DNA from: Acidobacteriota bacterium
Lineage (GTDB): Bacteria; Acidobacteriota; UBA6911; RPQK01; JADFOI01
NCBI GenBank assembly: GCA_022545645.1
Contig: JACZQQ010000014.1
Span: forward strand, 1-22,658
DNA: 22,658 bases
Reading direction: 5' to 3'
Shown here piece by piece: positions 7,179-14,842 of the stretch. A program made the position numbers and the translations under genes. Numbering within the stretch: the first letter of the stretch is position 1; each line of letters opens with the position of its first letter. The notes under the pieces are model-generated. The model was not told the DNA's origin, did not search any database, and saw nothing but the letters and a program-made list of their open reading frames with translations.

Positions 7179-8105
7179 CTACTTACGGGGAAACTTCATT
7201 TCCGATTCCAACATGACCGGGGCCGGGCCCGAAATGCTTCCATCTTTGCGGACACGCCAGAAATGCACAGTCAGAAAAACCGCGAGGATGAGGGGAATGG
7301 CTATGCAGTGCCAGATATAGGCGCGCAGCAAGGCATTGGCGTCCACGATGGATCCCCCCAAAAGTGCAAAGCGCACGTCGTTGTATGCAGTCATTCCCAG
7401 TAAAGAGCCGAAGGGGCCTTCATGCCCCAGGAGTGGGGTGGCCCGAGCCATATTGGTTCCCACCGTTACCGCCCAGAAGCCCAACTGATCATCCGGAAGC
7501 AGGTAGCCCGTGAAGGAAAGCAGCAGGGTCAATACCAGTAAGATTACGCCTATACTCCAGTTGAATTCTCTCGGAGTCTTGTAAGAACCGGTCAAGAAGA
7601 CGCGAAACATGTGCAGCCAGACGGTGATGATCATCAAATGGGCTCCCCACCGGTGCATGTTGCGCAGCAGGCCTCCAAAGGGAACATCGTTGTGAAGGTA
7701 CATGATGTCCAGATAGGCCTGGCCCTTGGTGGGGTGATAGTAAAACATGAGAAAAACGCCGGTAATGGTCAAAACGATAAAAAGATACAGCGTGATCCCA
7801 CCCATTCCCCAGGTAAAACCAAAACGGATGGCATCGCGATTCACCTTGGCGGGCTGCAGATGCAAGAAGACGTTGGTCAACACCGCCAGCGCCCGGTTGC
7901 GGGGCGTCTCATCCAGCTTGTGGCGGAAGACGGATTTCCAGACTTGGGTCCGCTTGTAGTCTTTGGCGGCCCGAAGGTCTTTTTTGCCTTTGGCGATGAA
8001 AGGACTCAACCCTTTTTTGAGACGGTCTATCAGGGAAGTGGGCCTCTGTGAGCCGCTTTCGTCTGATTCGGGTTCCGGTGTCACGCTTTTTTCGTCGTCA
8101 TTCAT
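7179..8105 (-). CDS. petB: Cytochrome b N-terminal domain protein (b6-like)
   Basis: This 308-residue protein holds the two b haems. The ligand pairs are His151/His165 and His266/His281. The 15-residue step between His266 and His281 is the b6-type spacing rather than the mitochondrial one. The Qo-side stretch GYLLPDDQLGFWA matches the b6 pattern. An unusual soluble, charged N-terminal extension of about 75 residues precedes the core. There is no Cys at the place where b6 binds haem ci covalently. The gene follows the Rieske gene after 40 bases and precedes the C-terminal-half gene, so cytochrome b is split in two here as in b6f complexes. The symbol is by analogy. Confidence 0.95.
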   Translation of the reverse strand: MNDDEKSVTPEPESDESGSQRPTSLIDRLKKGLSPFIAKGKKDLRAAKDYKRTQVWKSVFRHKLDETPRNRALAVLTNVFLHLQPAKVNRDAIRFGFTWGMGGITLYLFIVLTITGVFLMFYYHPTKGQAYLDIMYLHNDVPFGGLLRNMHRWGAHLMIITVWLHMFRVFLTGSYKTPREFNWSIGVILLVLTLLLSFTGYLLPDDQLGFWAVTVGTNMARATPLLGHEGPFGSLLGMTAYNDVRFALLGGSIVDANALLRAYIWHCIAIPLILAVFLTVHFWRVRKDGSISGPAPVMLESEMKFPRK

Positions 8106-8145
8106 GGGTCAATTGTGTATGGTATTCCTGGGACGAGACACTGAC

Positions 8146-8715
8146 TTAAACACCCGTTAAAAAAGAACCTTCGTCATCGAAATGGCAGGGTGCTCCCGGG
8201 GGGCATTGGTAGAGCTGACTGGCATCGACCACGATCTGTCCCTCGGCATCGAGTTCCACCCTGGCCCGGTCCATGGGCCGTGGTGCAGGTCCTTCAAAAT
8301 TAATCCCTTCGCTGTCATACCCGCTGCCATGGCAGGGGCATTTAAATTTGTTTTCGCCCTCCACCCAATCGGGAGTGCAGCCCAGATGGGTGCACTTGGC
8401 GTAGATGACGAAAATTCCCTGGGCGTTGCGAACCACCCAAATCCGGTGTTTCTGCTGAAATCGGGTATCGACCCCATAACCGAAATCCGAAGGAGGGCCG
8501 ATTCGAAACCGGGTCTTGGGTTCGAAAAGCGTCCGAGGAAAGAAAAAACGCATGGCCATCAGTAGATTGGTGCCGATAAAACCGAAGACACAGAGCCAGG
8601 CAAACTTGCGCCTGCGCATGAGTTGTTTTTCACTCGGTCCCTGGGGGCTTTCACTGCCCTCTTGAGCCGGGTCTTCTCGTTGAACCTTGTCTTCTTGGCC
8701 CGTATCTTCTGCCAT
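8146..8715 (-). CDS. Rieske 2Fe-2S protein of the quinol oxidase complex
   Basis: The 189-residue protein has a charged cytoplasmic N-terminus, one membrane anchor (about 38-58), and a soluble domain carrying the Rieske motifs CTHLGC (108-113) and CPCHGSGY (126-133). Cys108/His110 and Cys126/His129 bind the 2Fe-2S cluster, and Cys113/Cys128 would form the usual disulfide. It accepts one electron from quinol at the Qo site and passes it to the c subunit. It is the first gene of the complex operon, behind a good promoter (8803-8832). Two further Cys (171, 177) near the C-terminus may make an extra disulfide. Confidence 0.96.
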   Translation of the reverse strand: MAEDTGQEDKVQREDPAQEGSESPQGPSEKQLMRRRKFAWLCVFGFIGTNLLMAMRFFFPRTLFEPKTRFRIGPPSDFGYGVDTRFQQKHRIWVVRNAQGIFVIYAKCTHLGCTPDWVEGENKFKCPCHGSGYDSEGINFEGPAPRPMDRARVELDAEGQIVVDASQLYQCPPGAPCHFDDEGSFLTGV

Positions 8716-8752
8716 AACTACTTCTCTCGGATGGCGTCTTGCCTGTTCCTGG

Positions 8753-8774
8753 GATGACCTCCTCTGAGGTCATC
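8753..8774. terminator. Hairpin between the cox operon and the Rieske operon
   Basis: GATGACCTC and GAGGTCATC pair perfectly around a CTCT loop. In the minus direction it comes after the last cox-operon gene and after the Rieske promoter, so it sits in the 5' leader of the Rieske mRNA. It has no T-run. It could be a leaky terminator for read-through from cox or a leader stem-loop. Confidence 0.4.
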
Positions 8775-8802
8775 GAATGACTTAAAAACTATTGAGGCGT
8801 AA

Positions 8803-8832
8803 AACATACAGTTTGCCCCGGAAGTCTGTCAA
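8803..8832 (-). promoter_or_regulatory. Sigma-70-type promoter for the Rieske/cytochrome b operon
   Basis: On the minus strand TTGACA (8832-8827) is followed after 18 bases by TATGTT (8808-8803, four of six matches to TATAAT). It lies about 90 bases before the Rieske start, in the only sizeable gap between the cox and Rieske operons. Confidence 0.55.
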
Positions 8833-8870
8833 GATTTTCCTCTACCTGGTTTCCTCTCCAGAGCTAATGA

Positions 8871-9089
8871 CTACTTGTCCTGTCGGAAGGTGACAAAGAG
8901 GATCGTTGACATAATCGTAAGCGGGGGAATCAAGAGCACCACAATCCCCAGGTTGATGGCCTGAACGGCACTCTGCACCTGACCCTCCAAGGCACTCCTG
9001 CACATGGCGCAGCCCTGGGCTGCCGCCGGGGAGGAGAAGAACAAAAAGAGAAGAGAAGAAAAAAGCGAAGTTTTCATTTTTCGAGTCAT
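8871..9089 (-). CDS. Small exported membrane protein with a CxxC motif, last gene of the cox operon
   Basis: This 72-residue protein has a signal-peptide-like start, a likely cleavage near residue 25 (after AAAQ), the motif GCAMCRSAL just after it, and one hydrophobic segment (about 46-68). A CxxC exposed in the periplasm next to an oxidase operon suggests a role in copper or thiol handling during oxidase assembly, but I know no proven function. The start at 9089 overlaps the coxD stop as ATGA, arguing for translational coupling; a second in-frame ATG four codons later is possible. Confidence 0.75.
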   Translation of the reverse strand: MTRKMKTSLFSSLLFLFFSSPAAAQGCAMCRSALEGQVQSAVQAINLGIVVLLIPPLTIMSTILFVTFRQDK

Positions 9090-9385
9090 CTTCGAAGTTC
9101 CAGAAGCCTCAAACTGTCAGGGAAGAAAATAAACAATAAGATGATGCAGATCACCAGAGCCGGGATGAGGGTCAGCGTGAGGCTCAACTTTTCAAAGCGC
9201 AGATGCATGAAATAAGCTACGATCAAGGCCGTCTTGAGCAGCGAAAAGCTGATCAGCAGGGTCAGCATCAGACCCACTGATAGGGCCATATAGGCCAGGA
9301 TCACTTCCGCGATGGTCAACACCAACAACCCGCTCCAAACCGTGAGGTAAAGCCGGGTGCTATGAGTTCCAGGTAATGCTTCCAT
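9086..9385 (-). CDS. coxD: Cytochrome c oxidase subunit IV (prokaryotic type)
   Basis: A 99-residue protein with three hydrophobic segments (about 13-34, 38-58, 68-88) and the family signature around residues 50-64 (LKTALIVAYFMHLRFE). Prokaryotic subunit IV is a small accessory membrane subunit of haem-copper oxidases with no redox centre. It follows subunit III after 12 bases and overlaps the next small gene by four bases. Confidence 0.88.
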   Translation of the reverse strand: MEALPGTHSTRLYLTVWSGLLVLTIAEVILAYMALSVGLMLTLLISFSLLKTALIVAYFMHLRFEKLSLTLTLIPALVICIILLFIFFPDSLRLLELRR

Positions 9386-9397
9386 AGTTCTATTCCC

Positions 9398-10021
9398 TTA
9401 AAGCGTGCAGGACAGCAGGTAGACCATGGGGAAAATGAACATCCACACCAGGTCCACGAAATGCCAGTAAAGGCCGCTGATTTCCACGTCTTCGGCAGAA
9501 AACTTTCCCTTAGCGAACCCCCAGGCAATCGTTCCCAGGTAGATCACTCCCCCCGTGACGTGGGTCATGTGAAGACCGGTTAAGGTGAAAAAAGTGGCGC
9601 CAAAAAGCGGGACGTCCCAGGGATTCCCAAAGGGCGTCACGCCTTCGTGGAGCAGTCCCAGCCACTCATTGGTGTGCAGGATGATAAAGAGCAGCCCTCC
9701 CGAAATCGTAGCCAGAAGCCAACCTACGGTTCGTTTGACCCGCGCTTTCTTGGCACTCTCCACCGCCATGACCATGGTCAAGGAGCTGGAGAGCAGACAG
9801 AACGTCATCACCGTGGCCAGGAAAATGCTGGATCCTTCAAAGGGTCTGGGCCAGTTTTCAGTGGAAATCCGCACATAACTGTAAGCGATCACCAGAGCCG
9901 AAAAAGTCAGCGTATCGGAGACGAGAAAAAGCCACATCCCCAGTTTATTTGAGCTTATGGCGAAAGGAGATCCTCCGCCCCCCCAGGCAGAGAGCCTGGT
10001 TGCACTCACCGTGTCAGCCAT
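9398..10021 (-). CDS. coxC: Cytochrome c oxidase subunit III, second copy
   Basis: A 207-residue membrane protein of the subunit III family. Visible signatures are the N-terminal segment SNKLGMWLFLVSD, the segment FFTLTGLHMTHV and the C-terminal YWHFVDLVWMFIFPMVYL. Subunit III stabilises the catalytic core and supports proton uptake. The gene starts 3 bases after the preceding subunit III gene, so the operon has two different subunit III paralogues side by side. This copy is the more canonical of the two, lacking the Gly-rich N-terminal extension. Confidence 0.93.
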   Translation of the reverse strand: MADTVSATRLSAWGGGGSPFAISSNKLGMWLFLVSDTLTFSALVIAYSYVRISTENWPRPFEGSSIFLATVMTFCLLSSSLTMVMAVESAKKARVKRTVGWLLATISGGLLFIILHTNEWLGLLHEGVTPFGNPWDVPLFGATFFTLTGLHMTHVTGGVIYLGTIAWGFAKGKFSAEDVEISGLYWHFVDLVWMFIFPMVYLLSCTL

Positions 10022-10024
10022 TCA

Positions 10025-10684
10025 TTACCTCCCGATCAGAAGCAGAAGAAAGAGATAGATCCATAGTCCGTCCATAAAGTGCCAGTAGAGCGCGGTCACA
10101 CCCAGGGCAGTGGCTCCGAGCCCACCCGAGTTCCTTCGCCACACTCTCCAGGAAAGGTACAGAAGGGCCATCACACCCCCGAGCAGGTGGACAGCGTGAG
10201 TTCCCGTCAACAGATAGAAAAAAGAGCTACTGGGATTGGTATTGAGATAGACCCCACCCGCCACCAGTTCCTGCCAGGCCAGTATCTGCCCTATCAGAAA
10301 AATCATCCCCAGGCCGGTGGTGGCCCACCACCAGCCCTGAAAACGGGCTTGAACCTGACGCCAGCGGCGAGCCTTTTCCAGAGTGAAACTGCTGGCCAGC
10401 AAAACCATCGAATTGAGCCACAGGATCCCCGGGACAGCGGTCGCTTGCCAGTCGTCGGAGAGGCCCTTGCGCACGACATAGGCACTGGTGAAGGCGGCAA
10501 ACAACATGAGGATGGCGGCCAGACCCAGCATCATGCCGGTATAGTAGCGCCGGTCGGGTAAGGACTTAGGGCGCCCAGCCCCATGGCCTCCATCTCCGCC
10601 AGAACCCCCTTGATCGAAACCGTCACCTGATCCTCCAGGGGATTGGGCCTTGGGTTTGGGGAGTGAAGGGGCAATCGTGGCCAT
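10025..10684 (-). CDS. coxC: Cytochrome c oxidase subunit III, first copy with Gly-rich N-terminus
   Basis: This 219-residue protein also belongs to the subunit III family: the segments GTHAVHLLGG and YWHFMDGLWIYLFLLL near the C-terminus are typical. The first 45 residues are soluble and rich in Gly, Ser and Pro. It diverges clearly from the neighbouring copy, so the pair is not a recent duplication. Both may be needed in one complex, or one may serve a variant oxidase; the sequence cannot decide. It starts 3 bases after the coxA stop. Confidence 0.9.
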   Translation of the reverse strand: MATIAPSLPKPKAQSPGGSGDGFDQGGSGGDGGHGAGRPKSLPDRRYYTGMMLGLAAILMLFAAFTSAYVVRKGLSDDWQATAVPGILWLNSMVLLASSFTLEKARRWRQVQARFQGWWWATTGLGMIFLIGQILAWQELVAGGVYLNTNPSSSFFYLLTGTHAVHLLGGVMALLYLSWRVWRRNSGGLGATALGVTALYWHFMDGLWIYLFLLLLIGR

Positions 10685-10687
10685 GGC

Positions 10688-12460
10688 TTAGCTCTCGGCT
10701 GTTTTCGGGGCGGTCTGCATCGAATAGTCGAGGGGTTCGCCCGGCACGCTGTATTCGTAAGCTCCACGATAAACTACTGGCAATTTCCCGGCAAAGTTGT
10801 CATGGGGTGGGGGCGAGGGGATCTCCCATTCGAGGGTGGTCGCTTGCCAGGGATTGATCTCCGCCTTTTTGCCTTTGAAAAGGCTCCAGAAAAAGTTGAT
10901 GAGAAAAATCAGCTGGGAAGCGATGGTGATGAAGGCTGCGATGGTAATGAAGAGGTGAATCGAGGCCAGGGGCTCCAGAAAATCAAAACCGGTCAGCTCA
11001 GCATAACGGCGTGGGTTACCCGCCATGCCCAGAAAATGCATGGGCGTAAAGATGGCGTAGACGCCGACGAAGGTGAACCCGAAGTGCACCTTTCCCCAGA
11101 ACTCACTCATCTGCCGGCCGAACATCTTGGAAAACCAATAATAGGTACCTCCAAAGATTCCAAAAATGGCGGCTACACCCATAATGATGTGAAAATGGGC
11201 CACCACAAAGTAGGTGTCGTGCAGATAGATATCGGTTGAAGGTTGATTCAAGAACAGGCCACTGACCCCACCCGTGACAAACAGAGAGACAAAACCGACG
11301 GCAAAGAGCATGGGGGTGGTCAGGCGAACGTTGCCACGCCACAACGTTCCCAGCCAGTTGAAGGTCTTGATGGCGGAGGGGACGGCAATGACGGTCGTCA
11401 ACAGTGAGAAAAAGATAGCCGTGTAGGGACTCATCCCACTCATGAACATGTGGTGTCCCCACACCATAAAGCCCAGTATGCCGATGCCAAACAGAGCGTA
11501 AACCATGGCCCGGTATCCGAAAATCGGTTTGCGTGAGAAGGTGGAGAGAAGCTGGGAAGTGACCCCCATACCGGGAAGAATGGCGATATAGACCTCGGGA
11601 TGGCCGAAGAACCAGAACAGATGCTGCCAGAGCAAGGGAGATCCCCCCTTGTGGTCGATGATCTGATCACTGACGACCAGGCCACCGGGGATGAAGAAAC
11701 TGGTTCCCGCCGATCGGTCCATCAGCAACAAAATGCCGGCGGCCAACAACACCCCAAAGGCCAGCAGGCCCAGGATGGCAGTCACAAACCAGGACCAGAC
11801 GGTCAGGGGCATCCGCATGAGGGTCATTCCCTCGGTTCGCATGTCAATGGTGGTGGTGATGAAGTTCAAGGCTCCCAGCAAGGCGGCCACGCAAAAAATG
11901 GCAATGCTCACGATCCACAAGGTCTGGCCCGTCCCCAACCCGGGACCGGCGATTTCTCCCAACGCACTCAGGGGCGGATAAGCCGTCCATCCCGAGATGG
12001 GAGCCCCTCCAGTCACGAAAAATGCGGCCAGCAAAACCACCAGGGCCACAAAAGTAAACCAGAAGGAGAGCATGTTCAGGTTCGGGAAGGCCATATCGTC
12101 GGCCCCGATCTGGATGGGCAGAAAATAGTTTCCAAACCCACCCTGGGGAGCCGTGGTCAAGACAAAGAAAACCATGAGGGTCCCGTGCATGGTTAAGAAG
12201 GAAAGATAAAATTCCGGCGTCATCACGCCGCCGGGAGCTCCCACCGGGAAAAAAGTTTCCAGCAAAGGAATTTCCGTGCCCGGCCAGACCAGGTTGAAAC
12301 GAATGAAAATCGACAGGATCATCCCCAGCAAAACCGAGAATAGGGCTAAGAAAAAATATTGAATGCCGATCACCTTGTGATCTGTGCTAAAAATCCACTT
12401 TCGAATGAAGCCTGTGGGGGCTTCATGGACGGCATGGCTGGTCAGGGCGGCATCTGCCAT
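10688..12460 (-). CDS. coxA: Cytochrome c oxidase subunit I (aa3 type)
   Basis: The catalytic subunit of a haem-copper oxidase, 590 residues from the chosen start. It has the twelve-helix pattern and key motifs: the HGTLMVFF haem a segment, the active-site stretch GHPEVY with CuB His, the proton-channel Glu and the cross-linked Tyr, the HH pair in GHHMFMSGM, and HDTYFVVAHFH with the haem ligands. The presence of HPEVY places it in the A1 family with D and K channels. I used ATG at 12460 because AGGAG lies about 10 bases upstream; the longer frame from 12535 would overlap coxB. It reduces oxygen to water and pumps protons. Confidence 0.96.
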   Translation of the reverse strand: MADAALTSHAVHEAPTGFIRKWIFSTDHKVIGIQYFFLALFSVLLGMILSIFIRFNLVWPGTEIPLLETFFPVGAPGGVMTPEFYLSFLTMHGTLMVFFVLTTAPQGGFGNYFLPIQIGADDMAFPNLNMLSFWFTFVALVVLLAAFFVTGGAPISGWTAYPPLSALGEIAGPGLGTGQTLWIVSIAIFCVAALLGALNFITTTIDMRTEGMTLMRMPLTVWSWFVTAILGLLAFGVLLAAGILLLMDRSAGTSFFIPGGLVVSDQIIDHKGGSPLLWQHLFWFFGHPEVYIAILPGMGVTSQLLSTFSRKPIFGYRAMVYALFGIGILGFMVWGHHMFMSGMSPYTAIFFSLLTTVIAVPSAIKTFNWLGTLWRGNVRLTTPMLFAVGFVSLFVTGGVSGLFLNQPSTDIYLHDTYFVVAHFHIIMGVAAIFGIFGGTYYWFSKMFGRQMSEFWGKVHFGFTFVGVYAIFTPMHFLGMAGNPRRYAELTGFDFLEPLASIHLFITIAAFITIASQLIFLINFFWSLFKGKKAEINPWQATTLEWEIPSPPPHDNFAGKLPVVYRGAYEYSVPGEPLDYSMQTAPKTAES

Positions 12461-12476
12461 GTTCACCTTCTCCTTC

Positions 12477-13289
12477 TCAAAATTCAGACTGGTCTTCCAG
12501 CCAGTCGGCGTAACCTTGATCCGACAGCACGTCAAGGAAGCTCCTCATGCGATGATGACCCATGCCACACAGCTCAGAGCAGGCGATCTCATACTTTCCC
12601 GTCTTGGTGGCCGTGAATCGAAGGGGAATCATCATTCCCGGTACCGTGTCCTGCTTGAGCCGCAACTCTCGCACCGAAAAGTTGTGGGTGACGTCTTTGG
12701 AGCGCAGGATCAATTCAATGGGACGGTTCACCGGAATTGCCATGGTGGGGACGACCAGGTCATCCTCCCCGGTTGGATCTTGCGGGTCTAACCCCAGGGG
12801 GTTTCCTGCCGCATCGTCGATCAGCTCCGGCCGGACAATCCCAAACTGCCCGTCGGGCCCGGGATAACGGATGTTCCAGGCGAATTGCTGTGCGGTGACT
12901 TCAATTTGAATGGCATCCTCGGGGGCAGCATGAACGTACACATCGAGCCAGACCCCATATCCCATAGAAACCATTACAAAAAACAACACCGTGGTGGCCG
13001 CAGTCCAGGCCCATTCCATTTTGTTGCTTCCGTGGTAGTAGTAAGCGGTCTGGCCCGGCCGTTCCCGATATCGGAACACCAGATATCCCAGGGCCACCTG
13101 GGCCAGGATAAAGACCACTCCGGTCACCATCAGGGTGTTGAAAAACTGTGCGTCTACAATAGCCCCGTGAACCGAAGCGGTTTCGGGAAACCACTGTCCG
13201 CTCGCCAGTTCAAGCATCTCAGGGACGAGGTCGGTAAACAGAATCACAGTGATTAGGGTAAAAATCCAAATGGTGATTGCCAGTAACAT
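12477..13289 (-). CDS. coxB: Cytochrome c oxidase subunit II with CuA site
   Basis: A 270-residue protein, first gene of the oxidase operon. It has hydrophobic segments at about 2-19, 48-72 and 97-117 and a periplasmic cupredoxin domain. The CuA ligands are visible: His202, Cys237, Glu239, Cys241, His245 and Met248 (CSELCGMGHHRM). The aromatic stretch QQFAWNIRYPG contains the Trp (138) used for electron entry. No cytochrome c domain is fused, so it should take electrons from a separate donor, perhaps the octaheme protein or the cupredoxin lipoprotein. A GGGGGAGAG sequence precedes the ATG. Confidence 0.96.
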   Translation of the reverse strand: MLLAITIWIFTLITVILFTDLVPEMLELASGQWFPETASVHGAIVDAQFFNTLMVTGVVFILAQVALGYLVFRYRERPGQTAYYYHGSNKMEWAWTAATTVLFFVMVSMGYGVWLDVYVHAAPEDAIQIEVTAQQFAWNIRYPGPDGQFGIVRPELIDDAAGNPLGLDPQDPTGEDDLVVPTMAIPVNRPIELILRSKDVTHNFSVRELRLKQDTVPGMMIPLRFTATKTGKYEIACSELCGMGHHRMRSFLDVLSDQGYADWLEDQSEF

Positions 13290-13342
13290 GAGTTTGTTCT
13301 CTCCCCCTTTTTCTTAAGAGCTCGCTCAAAAAACCGCTCGCT

Positions 13343-13370
13343 ATTGTACCAACAAAAAATCAATTTTCAA
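13343..13370 (-). promoter_or_regulatory. Sigma-70-type promoter for the cox operon
   Basis: On the minus strand TTGAAA (13370-13365) and TACAAT (13348-13343) are separated by 16 bases, each with five of six matches to consensus. They lie about 55 bases before coxB and after the stop of the small zinc-ribbon gene, so the oxidase operon can be transcribed independently of it. Confidence 0.6.
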
Positions 13371-13400
13371 CGGGTGAGGATGGATTTAATAGGGATTGTT

Positions 13401-13571
13401 TCAGGAGCGCACTTCCTGACCGCAATTCCGGCAATGGACTCGCCTTTTGGCGTTGAGTGTTCCACACCCCGGGCAGCGGTTGTACATGGCACGGGCAAAC
13501 CCCTGAGTGATCAAGGCACTGAAGATGAGAATGGCGGCCACCAGTAAAAATCCAAGAATCGTCTCTCCCAT
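13401..13571 (-). CDS. 56-residue membrane protein with a C-terminal zinc ribbon
   Basis: This short frame is easy to miss. It encodes one hydrophobic helix (about residues 5-22), a basic linker and then CPGC (33-36) and CRNC (47-50), two CxxC knuckles spaced as in a zinc ribbon. The architecture is coherent and the frame runs cleanly from ATG to TGA, so I believe it is real. It lies just upstream of the cox promoter on the same strand and 16 bases from the palindromic element at 13587. A G-rich stretch before the ATG could serve as ribosome binding site. Its function is unknown; a metal or assembly role for the oxidase is a guess from position. Confidence 0.6.
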   Translation of the reverse strand: MGETILGFLLVAAILIFSALITQGFARAMYNRCPGCGTLNAKRRVHCRNCGQEVRS

Positions 13572-13586
13572 GAGCCCCCCGACTCG

Positions 13587-13708
13587 CTAGCCCGGATTGA
13601 GAGAGTTCGGGAACAGTTAAGAGTTCGGGAACAGGCCCCGAATTCGGGGAGAATTCTTGGGCCTGTCCCCGAACTCTCCCCGAACTCTCTATGCCTAATC
13701 CGGGCTAG
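13587..13708. repeat. Palindromic MITE-like element, family A, copy 1
   Basis: The ends are perfect 12-bp inverted repeats, CTAGCCCGGATT (13587-13598) and AATCCGGGCTAG (13697-13708). Almost the whole 122 bp is an imperfect palindrome built of repeated GAGTTCGGG-type units, with a central GAATTC region near 13639. It lies between the divergent zinc-ribbon and dgt genes, so it must shape both promoters. Copies 2 and 3 share the ends but have different interiors. Confidence 0.8.
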
Positions 13709-13710
13709 TA

Positions 13711-13716
13711 TATAAT
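13711..13716 (+). promoter_or_regulatory. Perfect -10 box (TATAAT) for a possibly leaderless dgt mRNA
   Basis: TATAAT starts 3 bases after the end of the palindromic element, and its last base is 7 bases before the dgt ATG. Transcription would start at or next to the start codon. No Shine-Dalgarno is visible and no good -35 is seen at 16-18 bases upstream, where the element end lies. Confidence 0.5.
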
Positions 13717-13723
13717 CATTTCC

Positions 13724-14842
13724 ATGAGGCTGGCCCCTTACGCCATGCGAGATGAGTTGACGGAAGGGAGGCGCTATCCTGAGGAACCCCATCCCTATCG
13801 ATCCGAGTATCAGCGAGATCGTGACCGCATTGTCCACACCAAGGCCTTTCGCAGGCTGGAGAACAAGACCCAGGTTTTTGACCCCGACTACTCGGACCAT
13901 TTCCGCAATCGATTAACCCATACCATCGAGGTTAGCCAGATCACCCGGACCATCAGTGAAGCACTGGGATTGAACACCGACCTCTGCGAAGTTCTGGCTC
14001 TGAGTCACGACATTGGGCATCCACCCTTTAGCCACGAGGGGGAGAGGGTGTTGGATCGATTGATGCGGAACCACGGGTCCGGCTTTGATCACAACCTCCA
14101 TTCCCTGCGGATTGTTGAGGATTTCGAAGAAAAATACATTTCCTTTCGCGGTCTTAACCTGACCTTTGAGGTTCGCGAAGGGATCGTCAAGCATAGTCGA
14201 GACTGCACCCAAGAGGAGGAATACCACGTCGATATCAGCGAGTATCGTCTGGGAGAGCGTCCCCCACTGGAAGCTCAGGTTATCGATCTTGCCGATGAGA
14301 TCGCCTACAACACCGCCGACCTGGATGATGGGTACGATTCAGGGCTATTGACGGTGGAGCAGATGATTGAGCAAATGGAGCTCTTTCACTCGCTCTATCG
14401 ACAGGTTGAGGCGAAGTACCCGGAGGCGGTTGAGAAATTGAAGGTCAGTGAGACGGTGAGACGGGTGATCGATGTTTTGGTGACGAGTCTGGTATCCCAG
14501 ACCCGTCGAGTGCTCGAGACCCATGGAATCCGTTCTGTGAAAGAGGTGCGCCAGTTCCCGAGCCGGCTTCTCGGTTTGGAGGATCGCATCGCCTCTCAGA
14601 ATCGCGAGTTGAAGGATTTTCTCCATCGAAATCTTTATAATCATGAGGTGATGAGACAGTCCCGGGAGAAAGCCCAACGTCTTCTTGAAGGATTGTTCCG
14701 ATTCTATCTGGAGAATCCCCAGAGACTTCCCGAAAGTCACTTCTCTCGCATCGACATTTTGGGCCCTGAGCGCGTGGTTTGTGACTATATCGCGGGAATG
14801 ACGGACAAGTATGCCCAGGTGAAATACGATCTCATTGACTAG
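13724..14842 (+). CDS. dgt: dGTP triphosphohydrolase-like HD-domain protein
   Basis: The 372-residue protein belongs to the dGTPase family, which splits dNTPs into nucleoside and triphosphate and so controls dNTP pools. Visible features are the N-terminal APYAM segment and the basic RDRDRIVHTKAFRRLE stretch, His66, the HD motif SHDIGHPPFSHEGE (His95, Asp96, His99, His104) and the metal-binding Asp in DLADEIAYNTADLDDG. Length and layout match the shorter bacterial type rather than the long E. coli enzyme. It has no Shine-Dalgarno and probably a leaderless mRNA. Its TAG stop is the first part of the repeat element that follows. Confidence 0.93.
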   Translation: MRLAPYAMRDELTEGRRYPEEPHPYRSEYQRDRDRIVHTKAFRRLENKTQVFDPDYSDHFRNRLTHTIEVSQITRTISEALGLNTDLCEVLALSHDIGHPPFSHEGERVLDRLMRNHGSGFDHNLHSLRIVEDFEEKYISFRGLNLTFEVREGIVKHSRDCTQEEEYHVDISEYRLGERPPLEAQVIDLADEIAYNTADLDDGYDSGLLTVEQMIEQMELFHSLYRQVEAKYPEAVEKLKVSETVRRVIDVLVTSLVSQTRRVLETHGIRSVKEVRQFPSRLLGLEDRIASQNRELKDFLHRNLYNHEVMRQSREKAQRLLEGLFRFYLENPQRLPESHFSRIDILGPERVVCDYIAGMTDKYAQVKYDLID

